Shown here piece after piece: positions 24,417 through 36,621 of a stretch of 64,000 nucleotides of DNA; the stretch's first letter is position 1; every line of letters begins with the position of its first letter. Source of the DNA: Patagioenas fasciata (Eukaryota > Chordata > Aves > Columbiformes > Columbidae); NCBI RefSeq assembly GCF_037038585.1, contig NC_092525.1, positions 32,598,367-32,662,366 on the forward strand, given 5' to 3'. A model generated the notes under the pieces. The model saw only the letters and a program-made list of their open reading frames with translations, made no database searches and had not been told where the DNA came from. The position numbers were made by a program, and so were the translations under genes.

Positions 24417-24509
24417 GGGGCCAAATTTTCTTCTTGCTTACACCTGTTCAATCTCACTGAAGTCAATGGAATTGGACAGGTGTAACTGAGGGGAGAATGT
24501 AGCCTCAGG
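24417..24509. repeat. Old palindromic MITE-like repeat
   Basis: Left arm ttacacctgttcaat and right arm attggacaggtgtaa are inverted copies with one mismatch, and looser pairing extends outward to ggccaaatttt on one side and gaatgtagcct on the other. The loop holds actgaagtcaatgga. The same layout, with a gaagtcaatgga centre and acacc arms, is known from old repeats spread through reptile and bird genomes. I do not assign a family name. Confidence 0.6.
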
Positions 24510-25011
24510 CCTTTTCTAGAAAGGGGTGGAGAGCTGGTGAAAGATGCGTAATGTTAATAAATATGAAGTCTTATCCATTAGCCTGAGATGCACCAAAGAC
24601 AAAGAATGAAGTGAGCAGGGAGAGGAGGTACACAAGGTGCAGCTTGGGTACTTCGCATACAGGGGCTCTGGTGATTTCAGGGGATGCTGTGAGTGCTCAG
24701 CCCAACCCAAAGCCAGGTAGCTTTTGTGGTGGCTAAGGGGAGTTGCACCGGTGAAGGATTTTGAATGTTTAGGTCTGTGTGCACAATCTGCAAGGCAGAT
24801 GCAGCATAGCATATGCCTGTCATGCTATTTATTGGCGACTTACGGATATAGTAGCATGGAGTACCTCTTATAAATTAAGTGTTGTCTCATAAACAGATGA
24901 AGTGTCAGTACGTTTCAGCTCTATAGTTCTCTCTCTCAAACTGTTCATCAGACTCTCTTCTGATAAAAGGTATCCACAGCCTTATGTATTCATTCACAAT
25001 CTAAATATCAG
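24510..25011. other. Non-coding, no gene seen
   Basis: Single-copy-looking sequence. The minus-strand ORF at 24516-24812 has no family motif and no splice context. Confidence 0.5.
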
Positions 25012-25025
25012 GTTACCAAGGTAAC
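25012..25025. promoter_or_regulatory. Symmetric RFX-type X-box
   Basis: gttaccaaggtaac consists of two inverted GTTACC half sites separated by two bases, the layout bound by RFX-family winged-helix factors. It lies in a non-repeat AT-rich block with further TTAAT words (25030-25110). Function is inferred from the motif alone. Confidence 0.4.
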
Positions 25026-27429
25026 AAGCAGGTTAATCAGCTCCACCACACTTTTGTTAATTGAGGGAGAGCACTTCATTCTCCACTTCAGTCAACTAAG
25101 TACAATAACCTTTTTTAGTTGGCTTTTATAGACTGTTTTTGATCCACTTGACTCTGACACAGTTCCCTTCTCCAACTATAGTGCACAGTACTGTACACCA
25201 ACAACAAACGTGATTCAAGTGCTGAATTACACAATGTGTTTTCCGACTGTCTTGTGCTACAATGTTCATACATAATTTACATTGGAATTGCATTAGGTTG
25301 TGTCCTTTGCATGAGATTGGTTGTCTTGTAGCTTATAGCTCCAGCCTTGTGATGAAGTCAGAGCAGAGCCATTCTGCACCAGCTTGGCTTTCAGAGAGCA
25401 GCCCATGGCTGAAACAGTGCAGAGGTGCAGAGGGGGTGGGGGAGCTTTTCCTTGGCTCTGCCCGAGGTATGTGCCCTGCCTCAGTTCTCCATCAGTAAAA
25501 TGGAAGCTAATTTCCTGCAGGTGTATTGCCGATTTGGATTCAGGTTCTTCTTGTGTGTGATATGTTCCAAGGTAATCTGTGCCACTGCCTCATTTTTTCC
25601 TGGGACCCCTTATCTCTAAAAATTTAAAAGAAAGAAAACATCCTGCTGTTTCAAGTGCTTTTTGTGAACATTCAGTGCTTAGCCTGAGGCCCTCCCACCA
25701 CCAGCATCTCAAAGCTCACAATGTTTCCTACAAGGATTTCAAGTGGTTGGCGATACTTTTTGCATATTGCTTAAGAAGGGAAGCATTTAACTGTCACTGA
25801 AATGCAGCCACTTCTGCAGTGTGGCATGTATTTATCATGCACAGAAATACTATCCAGCAATTACAGGTAGAAAGTAAACTGCTTGCAATAACTGCAGGGG
25901 GATTCAAGTAGGAAGAATGAATTAGAGCTGTAGTATTAATATAACTGATGCAGCTCATGGCAGGGAGTCTGGACTTTTTTTTGTATACATGTGGATGAAT
26001 GTCCTGTTTTATGTCTGTCTCATGAGATGGGAGCCATAATAACACAATGCTCTCTAATGCCTGGCCAGAGAGTGAAGCAAGTAGCAAAACTTTGTCCTAG
26101 TTCATAAACGCAAGGGTTTCAATGACCTCCTCAGGCACCTCTTTTTAGCCACCAATGTAACCCTAAACCCACCTAGCGCCACTCAAGAAAGTAAAGAAAT
26201 ACTAAGAATTTTAAATTAGCACGTTCTTTTAGTGTTTGTCACTGTGAACATGAAAGATTGATTTGTGATGAGAACAGCATACAGCTGGCTTCAAGTTTTC
26301 ACCAATATGGGACTTCTAAATGCCTGCTACTAGCAGTGCCTTTTTATTTATTGTGGTGTGAGCCTCTTTAAGTTTGGGAATCATCAAAATAGGGTAGACT
26401 CAGCCTTTATAATGCAACCCTCTAGGAACAATTTTATTCAGTCAAAGTAATACTGAGACCTTGGAGAGGAGAATGGGTCTAAAAAGCATAATTTTTTTAA
26501 GAGACGCCCTCGCACCAACCTTCTATTCTATATTATCATTAACAATTTCTGCTAACCCAAGAACATAGAGTGCTTTCTAAAGTACAAGCCAAAGCTCACT
26601 CAGCTATGTTAGAAGCAGATTTTTTGAATCCCTTAGTTCCTCAAGTCTTTAATACTGCCCGTAAATCTTGACAAAATTACTTTTTCAGGCTTCAAACAAT
26701 GCTTTTTTATGAATTTTTCCAACTGTCACCTTGAGAAATATCTAAATGACCCAAGAACTACTTACATTTTCCATACTCTGTAAACCAAAATTTCACAACT
26801 GCCTATAATGTGAAATATTGTATCCCTCCTTCTTGGAAGAAAACAAAACAAAAGCACACAACAAAAAACAACCCCAAACCCTCACACAATCATGTTTGCT
26901 TTTTCCTCTTGACTGTATATCACATAAAACTAGCTCCTATTTCTGGTAACCAAGACAGAAATCTGTTACTTCAAAAATGAAAAAGTCTTAAAGTATAACA
27001 AAGTAGAGGCTGCTCTGCAAATGAGAAAATGTACTTCTTGCTTACCGATGGCAAAGTACATAGCGTAACTTCTTCTGGAGAAGAGAGAGAAAGAGCAGGG
27101 ACACCCACAGTCAGAAAGCTCCAATGCATTTATGCCCATACTTCTGGCTAAGAAGAAAAAAAGCCCATTCTCAGCATCAAAACCCCTTTCAGCATCCTGT
27201 GCTTACCAGTGTTAGGAAAATATTATTGTCCTCTCTTCAGTCAATTTGCTCGAGATCCTAAACAAAGATGCAAAGTGGCAATCAAGAAAATTATTATGCT
27301 AGTTCAAAGAGAAATAAAAAGGTGTACTGAACCAAAACCAGATGAGTGAGATGTCTAAAAGTAACACCAATACCACAAGGATGGTTGCACTTCATGAATT
27401 GCTGGCAGAGAAAGTGACCCAAAGAGAGG
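25026..27429. other. Non-coding stretch, no gene seen
   Basis: An A/C-rich low-complexity patch lies at about 26838-26885. No exon or transposon is recognised. Confidence 0.55.
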
Positions 27430-27590
27430 GGTTTTTTCTGTTAAGTTTTTTGTTTGGTTTGGGTTTTGTTTGTTTGTTTGTTTTTTCGGTTTGTGTATTT
27501 TGGTTTTTTTGCTGGTTGGTTTGTTTTGGGTATTTGTGTGTGTGTATGTGTGTGATTGTTTGTTGTTTTGTTTTGTTTTCCTTTTCTTAC
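27430..27590 (+). repeat. GT/T-rich low-complexity tract
   Basis: Mixed GTTT, GGTTT and GTGT words over about 160 bases, including tgtgtgtgtatgtgtgtg near 27536-27554. An ORF through this tract is an artefact of composition. Confidence 0.85.
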
Positions 27591-30500
27591 TGCCATGATG
27601 GTCATATTAGAAATACTTATCTGATTGTAGTCACTTCAATATCTTTTTTTATTCATATATATCTAAGAGCATGCACATCCCTTCATTTAGAAGAAAATTT
27701 TTTTGCTGTTCATTTATGTAACTTTTTTTGACTGCCAGCTTTACAATATTTGGGAAAAAATAGAAGTGTTTGTGGTAGTGAAGCACTCACAATTAATTTA
27801 CAATTAAAACATGAAACAGAAAAGAAAATTCTAAAGCAATGCACATGATGAGTTCAGCACAGAGACTATTCAGAAATTAATGCTAGAAAGTGCTCATTAC
27901 AAAACATCTGAAAGTATTTATTTCTTGTTAATTCAGAGGTTTACTTCTCTCTTTCTATAGATCCACTTGGAAATGCGCGTTATATCCGTGTACTTGTGCA
28001 GAGTCTTCCTATCTTCACAGAGCTGTAATTAAAAAAAAAAAAGGCACAAAAAGACAAGCCAAACAAGTTGGAAAATTTAACAAAATAAAAAAGATAATAT
28101 CTTTGTGATATAAACAAAAAATACAATAATGAGCACTGATGGGATGTGAGATTAATCCCACTCGTGAAAAACACCTCCATAAGTCATTCGTGACTAAGGC
28201 AGTCTTGAATTATGAGATTTGCAGTTCACTTGTGGGATAAATTACATACTCCTCAGATAACCATTATGTATCTGGCAATGTCTGTATCATTCACAGCTTT
28301 GGGCAGCAGCAAGAGGTTGTGCTTTCCTATTGCTCTAGCCGAGTGTGCTCTTCAAACATTTATTGTACAATGCTTATTGCAGGGGACAAATAATGCATAT
28401 GAGAGAACAAAATTTACATTATAAGTTGATTAAACTGCTTAACAGTTTTTAGACACTCTCTAAATAAGGATTTTTAACCAGATTTAATCTATGTGGTGTT
28501 TCATGTCCAAAGAACTAGCATTTAATCTCTGTTTAACTGAAATTTAGTTAGCAATGTTGACACCTCTGCATTTTAACACTGGGATTTCTTTGTGGGACAC
28601 AATCCCTTTCACTCAACTTAATATCCCATCTTGGTCTCTAAGGGAAAATAATTGAGTTTAGGCTAGTTTTAAATAGCGATAAGGACAGGGAACACAGATG
28701 GGTATTTCATTGATTAACACTAACACTGGCCTAAGGCCTTGGTGTCAGGCATTAGATTAGGACATTACGAAGAGAATGACAGAGTTTTGGCACTTTATTC
28801 CTCCTCAATAACATTCTTTCACATATTAAGTTTATCCCACCCTAGGTAGCTACTTTATCATGCAGAAGGCCTTAATCCACTGATGTGACTCTATCTGCTT
28901 TCACTTTGATGCTGCCTCTGTTTACAAGAGTAATGCAGCCTGTGTAAGACAAAGTACTCGTGACAAGAACAACTGAATAAGGCTTTTAGATGCACAGAGC
29001 TCTGACCTAAAAAAAAAAAGAAAAAAACCTTCAATAAACTTCAAAATACTCCAAACCAAAAGAGAAGGGAAAAAAAAATCAACAAGAGCCAGAAGCTTTT
29101 TGAAATGAAGTTATGTTGTTTGCATCATGAAGAAACAGACGTGAGTTTTTCATCAAGAAGATTCAACTTTACTGATCTTCTTGTACTGCACTTTATCTTT
29201 TCTTCACCTTTGACCTTCCTTTCAGTGTCTCCTCAAGGCATCATGAACGTAAGCCTTGTGGTGTTCTTTTAGAAGTAGGATTGCTGCTATCCCCTCTGGT
29301 GAATTTAAGCAGCTGTTGGAGTCAGCGACAAGGTTGGCTACAGATTTGGTATACTGGCTGGGAAAGAGATTATGGGTCAGTCCCCAGTGCTGGGAGACAA
29401 AAGATTCAAGCAGTTCAGGATTTTTTGGATATCCGAAAAAGATTTCATGAAATTTGTAAAGATCTAACAGTGTATTGCAGGTTTCATGTGGTCTAAACAG
29501 CTTATAGAAAGTAAAACTCTAGGTAGCCAGTAAGCGGTGTTTTCACAGCAATGCTCTTTTGCAGAGGTGTATGAGATCTAGTGTAATATAACTCCACAAA
29601 ATTGCATTGCTGAAGACAGAAACTAGTAACCTTTAGCACTTGCAGGGACTGTGACTATTAGGTGGACTGCCAATTTTATGAAACTCAAACTAGACTATTT
29701 GTTCATTTATTGCAGAAAACCTGAGTTGCTGCTTAGTTGTTTTTTTGTCTCTAGCTAATAGCATATTTAACAGACCAGCTACTGAGCAGGGCATTTTGGA
29801 TAACTTTTTTAAAAAGCTCATTATAGAGATACTAGCAAATTTGCCTCATTTTTTCTAAATCATGGGAAAATTTTGTAAACTTCTGAAAGACAATAGAGTT
29901 ACAAGCAGCGAGCCAAAGGTTTTGACCTTATTGGTTTGAGTCTAATGAAGGCTTTCCTCCCACAAACACAGGCCTATTTAGTTTTGTTTGGAGTATCACT
30001 GCACTGGGATTCTGGCTAAAGGTAGGAAAGGAAATTGCCTTTTTTGGAAGTTTCAGATATTTACGAGAATTGTTATGCTGTGGGCTTTTTAAGCCTTCTG
30101 TGAATGTTGGCAACAGGGAAATGTTATATTTATGTTATATTTTTATATTTGCATATAAAAGGTCCTATTAAGATTGTTTAACTTTATTCATATGACATGG
30201 GGGCAATCTTAAATTGTTCCTGTTTACATGAACTGAAAATCTGGTCTCCAGAGTTCAGACAGAAACATGTGTGTTCTTCTTTTTCCACTTAAACTGGTAC
30301 AGACTAGAAGTAACTTCACGTATATCAGTAGAGCGGAATGACAACCAGAAAAAAGACCCTGTCTGATGGGTGGGCTTTTCTTGCATCAGATTGAGATATT
30401 TCCCTTTTAGAAGAAAGAGTGAAATTCATCATATGACTTTTCCACCCCTTTAATTTTATTATATATGGTTGCTCCAACCTGTTTTATGGTTCGGACATTA

Positions 30501-31026
30501 TATGGACAGTATGTTGTTCAATTTTTGTCACAAATTATGTGAATTCTGCTTGAATTCCCCAGCCAAAATCCTTGCTGTAGTTATCTCTTTAGAACACTAT
30601 GATTATTTTTATAATGATAACAAGCAAGTGATTTGCGTTTACAGAGAATGCAATAGCAGATTCCAATTCTACTTTCCAGGTCATGAATTGTTTCTTGTAC
30701 AGCAGCTTCAAGATGTAAAAAAATGTGTTTGTATTCCCACTTTCCTCAGTGACAGCTTCACTGCAGTAGAGTCTGTGGTAACTGTTCTTAGTGCAGTTCA
30801 CTTTTCCTAAATTTCTTTGTAAAATGAGATGTTCTTAGCAGTGCCTATGAAAATGAAGGCTCATAGGACTAAGCTTGAGCCTGACAAAGTGTGGTTGGGT
30901 ACTGGGAAACTCCTTCACTTTGTTTTATCCTGGCAGCCTAAACCCAGTTTTCTAAATATCCTTTCTTGGCAGCATTTCAAAGCAAAAAGAAATTATAATG
31001 GCAAATTGTGGCTTCATTTTTTTCAG
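27591..31026. other. Non-coding AT-rich stretch
   Basis: Poly-A runs occur near 28029 and 29010. The plus-strand ORF at 30469-30810 (113 codons) has no recognised domain. No gene is supported. Confidence 0.5.
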
Positions 31027-31114
31027 GCACGCACAGTGGTTGCCAGCAATCAGCATATTGATCTTCATTGGCCATCTAATGCAGGATTTCAGCTCTGGCT
31101 TCTGGAAATGAAAG
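31027..31114 (+). other. Weak exon candidate (88 bp)
   Basis: A T-rich acceptor (cttcatttttttcag, ending at 31026) and a strong donor (gaaatgaaag|gtgagc) enclose a stretch open in frame 1, with a peptide ending in FQLWLLEMK. It would start on a codon boundary, which is the phase left by the 24118-24266 candidate, but phase agreement is a one-in-three chance. The product is unrecognised. Confidence 0.2.
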
Positions 31115-32341
31115 GTGAGCACAAACGTCCTATGACCTGCCTGTAGTCTCCATAGATAAAGAATTTGCATTCGTTTGGATAGGACTTGAGAACATATAAA
31201 GACCTAACAGTTCAAAGGATGATAAAGAAAAAAGCTGTATTTGTTAGTTCAAAACACTGAATTGATATGAATTTAACTAATTGTTTACTCCCAGCCGCAA
31301 GTTTTAAAAAACTCTCTCTTTCAAGCACTTGTTTTGCAGCCTGTTTCTCTTTACGGTAGATTGAAATTTTAGGTTGTTGGAGGAGAACTGGCTGGAGTTG
31401 TGAGGCTTTGATTTCTTTATGTGCAGCACCAAACAAGCTGGTTTCAGATTTGAGAACATGATGTTACTTCTGATCATGAACACAGAGTTTCTTGATAGTA
31501 TTTACCCTTTGGTACAGGACGTCCTGACGGATAGGGTTTTAAATCTTCATGTGTTTGGGGTTTGTTTTGTTTGAAAAGGGATTATGCCAGTGCAGAAAAA
31601 TGTAGAACAATATTTCCTTGAGATTTCCTGTCAGTGTATGAGTTTAATGCACTTGGCAGCACTGTTAATAAGCCACAGTGGTAGTTACTATCTGTCATGT
31701 TGCCAAACTATCTCAAGGCACATTTGTCTTTCTCAGGCAGGGGAGACTATGTCATGGAAATGCAAAGCAAAGCTATGCTTTTAGCCCATCCCAACCACAT
31801 ACCCACATCTGGTGCTTCTGGACAGACCGTAAAGGTGTTTAGTTCCATCTATCCAACATTGCACCCAGAAAGGAAATGCAAAGGTCTAGTCACTCTCTAC
31901 AGCATAGTCCACTTCCAAGGCAGCTTCAGCCGTAGTCTCATGAATATCACAAAAATACCACTGTTGTTCGATTCATTGGGTCACTGGCAGCCTTCTCACA
32001 GACTCAGAAGTGGCAGGAGACAAAGATGAGCTACTGGAGCCTCAATGGGTCTGAGAATCACATAGGCAGCCCAAAGCCCAAACCCAAAGCCAAAGCCTCC
32101 AGAGGTCGTTGCCCTGCTGCTGGATGTGCCAGCTGTGCCACTGAGCAGGCTGCTGCTGCACTGCCCCTGTGCCTGGACAGGGGGAGAGGCAGACAGTGAG
32201 CCTTGGAAACAACGGCTACTCTTACAAGATACACTTGTGTGTTTTCTGCCTTTGAAAGAAATGTGGTGTGGATGTGCCTGGAGGCCAGGGCACCAGCATG
32301 GCAAGGCCTGGTGGGAAAACGGGCCAGGAAAGTAACGTACC
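31115..32341. other. Non-coding, no gene seen
   Basis: Overlapping ORFs on both strands near 31996-32440 run into the A/C-rich tract that follows and show no domain. Confidence 0.5.
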
Positions 32342-32440
32342 CAGGCAGAAAAAAAAAAAAACAAACCCCCCAAATGCAAATAAACAAAAAGAACCCCCAA
32401 AACACCACCCCCCAAACAAACAAACAAACAAATCCCCCCC
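32342..32440 (+). repeat. A/C-rich low-complexity tract
   Basis: A 13-A run is followed by AAACAAAC and CCCCCC words, including four or five CAAA units near 32415-32433. It produces several false ORFs on both strands. Confidence 0.85.
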
Positions 32441-35400
32441 ACACTTAATTAGATAAAATCTGCAGGTGATAAAGCTGGTGAAAATAAGCATTAATGTTGA
32501 AGCGCCACAGTAATTTATTGTGTTCCTTTTTTAAGCATTCCACAGTTTCTTGAGACAAATAAGAAAAGTATCTAATTGCAAGTGTCAGGTTGGCTCTGTG
32601 TTGCCCAGAGGCAATTCCTGTGTCACTACTGGGGTGTAATTCCCACTATCACTGGTATCAAACACACTCTCAAGCATCTGATTTTACTCTCAAAAAGTGA
32701 GATGATCACATTAGGGCAAAATTACATCCTCAGTGTTTATTGTGTGCAGATTGCCAAAAAACTCAAGTAACCAAGGTGTCAAACTTCCTTGACAAAATCA
32801 TACTCTTAGAATGGATTTCATCTTAAATACTCACTTTCATCTAATTCAAGCCACCTCCTAAGATGACTGTGCATCTGAACATAATCTAGGCAATAATGAA
32901 ATGGCAGTTTAAATAAAACTGAAAGTCTTTAGGCCCCAACTCAGAATTAAAACTCTTAGAAATCTTGTCTAATGTGTTGTTTATGCTGCCTGCCCCCATT
33001 CTTTGAAAAATGCAGGCTAGCCAAAAGTTTTTGATCCTTCTGCTATTAACAGATGGTATATGTAGCTAAGGATAAGCTGGGACTATCACTTAGGCCACAA
33101 GCAAAAGGGTGAGGGATGCTCCCCTGTGGGTACCCTTAAAAGGCCATAAGCTTGAGTAGCAAAAATGAAAAGGTCTAGTGCTGGTGTTAATTACGCAGAA
33201 ACCACACAGAAAGTGCTCGCTGTCACAGAGTTGAGAGGTTGTGCATCCCTTCCACAGATAAAAGGCATGGTATGAAAACATTTTGCAGAGGACAATGAAG
33301 TGAAGATTAGCATAATCTTTTGCAGTATCCTCAGTAAGCTATCCATGAGTGAGCTGCTTTTTTCTCATTCCTTTTGCTCTAATGTCTGGATTTAAGGAAT
33401 GGCAATGTAAGAATAGGCTTTGTCCTTGAAGCCTGACAGTTGTGTTTTCCCGCCTTCATGTGATCATCCTTGTTGCTAGTGTACTGCTTTTCTGGTAATC
33501 AGACAATGGAAGGAAAATGAAGTGTCAGTTCATTGACAGAACCTTATCCTGACTATGTTTTTTCTTAATCCAGACTCATCAGTGTTCTCGCACTCCCTGT
33601 ATTTCCTCACTTCTTCTGAATCAATAGTGCAAAATCACTTCTGTAATTGTTTGAGATGTAAGTAAAAGCAAATAACACAGGAAAAATCCCAAAAATAGCT
33701 CCACGGAGCCTAAAAGCAACGTAATTGTGTAATTCCTCTCTGCTTGGGAGGAGAGCGTCTGCGGCAGATGCCTGTTTAGCATGGTAAATTGAGCATGCTT
33801 TCATACATACCTCGGCAAAAATGGCTCTTTAGATGCACGTCCTCTGGAGCACAATGCTTAGTTTTAGCATGGAGGTTTAGCCATATTCACACTACAGTTT
33901 AACGTGCCTGTCTCTAGGGCTGACGCAGTGGCTAATACTCAAGTTTGTTAGGCACTTTGATCCTGAGTGCCCTGTTTTAAGTCTTGCTACTACTGGTTAA
34001 GCTAGCACTTTGTTACTGCAGGGATAACTGGAGGATTCGGAGTGTTGGGAGGCACTATCCCCAAGATCAAAATATAAAAATAGGTCTGAGGTCAGGGAAC
34101 TGTATAGACCCCCAGAAGCTTTTCAGTTTTACAACTGGCGATAGTCTCTTAAGTATATATAAATCGTCATTAGGATTCTGACAAAGAAGTGCACGATGGG
34201 ATTGCTGCAGGGCAGGCTCTTTGAATCTTATTCCTGATAAAAACCACTTCTGGCTGGCTGACAGGAGACAAGGCAAGTTCAAGGAAGGCATTAAAAACAT
34301 CTTAAATCTATTGATGGCAGCAGAAGTGTTGGGATGAATAGTTTGGGATTAGGATGAAGACTTCTGAGTGCAGTCAGGGCAGAGAATTCGGGGCCAGCTG
34401 GCAATTCCAAGGGAAAATATGTCTCTGAATATGGTCAGATTCAAATAATAATTCACAGGATCACTGTGAAACTCTGAGAGGGAATAGTTGATTTTTTTTT
34501 TTTCTTTCTTCCTCCCTGCCCTCCTGCCAAGAAAAGCCTCCGTCTGATTGAAATATCACTGGCAGGAGGCAAGCTACCTATCCTGGAGTGCCCCAGAGAA
34601 GGCACGGGTGGGGGGCAGCAGGCGCTGGCTGCAGTGCGAGGCCAGGAGCGGGTTCTGGGGGTGATGGGCCTCTCTGCCCTGCCAGGAGCAGCTGCAGCCA
34701 AGCCCGGCACCAGGGACTCCCCACGGCTCCTCTTTAACTTGGGGACAGTATCTTTCCCCTGCCCTGCTTGTCCTGGGCAGCCTGGGACAACAAAGGACAA
34801 GGTGCCTTTACCTCCCTGGGGCCAAAATTTCCTTGGTGAGCACAGAGAGCCTCACTACTCATCTTTGTACATCGCCCAGCAACACAGCTCCTCCCATGGC
34901 AAGGGCTGCAGAGAGGCTGAAGCAGACCAGGCTGTGCCCACCAGCCCAAAAGCTTTGGGTGGTGCATACCCGTGTCACCAAATTAATGGCTGCACAGTTG
35001 ATAGTTACATTTGGTTTCCCAAATTCTTCATTCCCCAGAATAACATGAATGTAGAGAGTTTTGCACTAGAAGACCAGTAATGTCTAACCCCCTGACTCAG
35101 TAATTTCAATGTGCCTCTAGACCTACTGCTCTCAGTCAAGGAAAGCATCTGCTGGTGTAGTATCACTCATTTATATTTGGATTTTCCATTAATGAAATTA
35201 GCACTGAATTGGTTAGACTATCACACTTTCCACAGATCTTGAGGTATAAATCTCTGCTGGTTTTGAATCTCCTGGAAATACTTATTTCTGTGCAACTGAA
35301 GGGAGCATCCAGGTTTGTCCACAAATGCATGCACTGAAATAGTGGAGTATCAGCAGCGTGGCTGTTACAGCATGGGCTGTGGCAGCTCCTTCTGGCAGGT

Positions 35401-36462
35401 TGAAGGAAATTCTAGTCAAAAGGCTTTTCTTAGTAATATGGTAGAAATCATGTTAATATTCTTCCTAACTGATGCCCTGTAGAACAATGACGGGGAAAAA
35501 ATGCTGTGTTCGAGAGAAAGACTGGATGTGATGGTATCTTAGTATACTTGCCATGGAGCACGGATTAGAACCTTCCCAGCACAGTCCACAACCATTTGAT
35601 TAGAGACTCCAGTAGGTTATTCTTCCTTGGGTCCTTAGGGGTAACATTTCTTTTCCCATGCTACCTGGACAATACATCAATGTGACTGAAATTCAGCCCA
35701 GCAGATACCTGCATTGTACTGAGTGCAAATTAAAGTGGCTCTGCTAAAAGAACAGGTGAGAGGGTGACAAGAAGACTTTGTGGTCAGAGTTGTCCTAAGT
35801 TCTGTGCTAGCCTTTTGTTAAAGGAAAAAAAATATATATGTATTGCAGCTTTTCTATCCAACTTAGAAATCTGCCCCAACCTAATGCAAGCGGACAGGTT
35901 CAGTGCTACCTAAAATTATTTTGCCTTGTCAGTGAACTGTGGTGTTTCCTTGTTCATAAATACTGTGGACACCTTATTGTCTGCTCCACTGCCATCTGAC
36001 ACACAAAATTGAATCAAATACTCACTATATCCAAGTTGTTGTCAGATATCAGATACAAAAATAAGCCCGCTTCCCTTTGTGTTTTAGCTATCATGTTTTG
36101 TTATGTCAGACTCTGGGTTCATACGATGTTTGACTGGGTGTCTCTGAAAAGAACCTAAGTGTTCTGCAATTTATGCTGATTTGAATGAGACAGCAGTCGG
36201 TGGACAGCAGGTAATTGAAAGTTTGCAAGGCATTATACCTAGCTGTCAGCGCAGCTCTGGATTTGCATAATTGTTTAAACCATCAATGAGAATTGTTCCA
36301 TTTAATTACATCTTATTTAGAGGGGACTTGCTGCAATATTTGATTATATCTGAAAGAATGTTAACTGAGGTACAAAAAAACTGGACCTGTGGAGAAACAG
36401 GAATGATCACATGAGAAAGCTCATTATAAATTGGCTAACTAATAATTATTTTCTCCTTTCAG
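32441..36462. other. Non-coding stretch; GC-richer patch at 34.5-34.95 kb
   Basis: The 34.55-34.95 kb part is richer in G and C and carries overlapping ORFs on both strands, but CpG is sparse compared with the island at 52.4 kb. Around 36240-36320 there is an octamer-type ATTTGCAT (36261-36268) among many ATT and TTAAT words, with no repeats. No gene is recognised. Confidence 0.5.
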
Positions 36463-36621
36463 AAGTGCATCATAATAAGATATCCTTAAAGCACTAGAAA
36501 TGATAACCACTCAAGCCTCCCACAAGTGCATTGCAACAGGAGTGAAGATTTGTGTCAAGAACATAGGCACGGCAGGAAGAAGACAGCTCACAGCTTCCTT
36601 GAGTGCTACAGAACAAGCCAG
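36463..36621 (+). other. Possible non-coding exon between strong splice signals
   Basis: An excellent acceptor (ttattttctcctttcag, ending at 36462) and a good donor (ccag|gtgaga) define 159 bp. All three frames contain stops, so if it is used at all it would be a UTR or long non-coding RNA exon. Evidence is splice signals only. Confidence 0.2.

Noticed and set aside
30469-30810. 113-codon plus-strand ORF
   Set aside because: Cysteine/phenylalanine-rich composition typical of random AT-rich translation, with no motif or splice context.
32058-32491. Tryptophan/phenylalanine-rich minus-strand ORFs and matching plus-strand ORFs
   Set aside because: Composition comes from the A/C low-complexity tract at 32342-32440.
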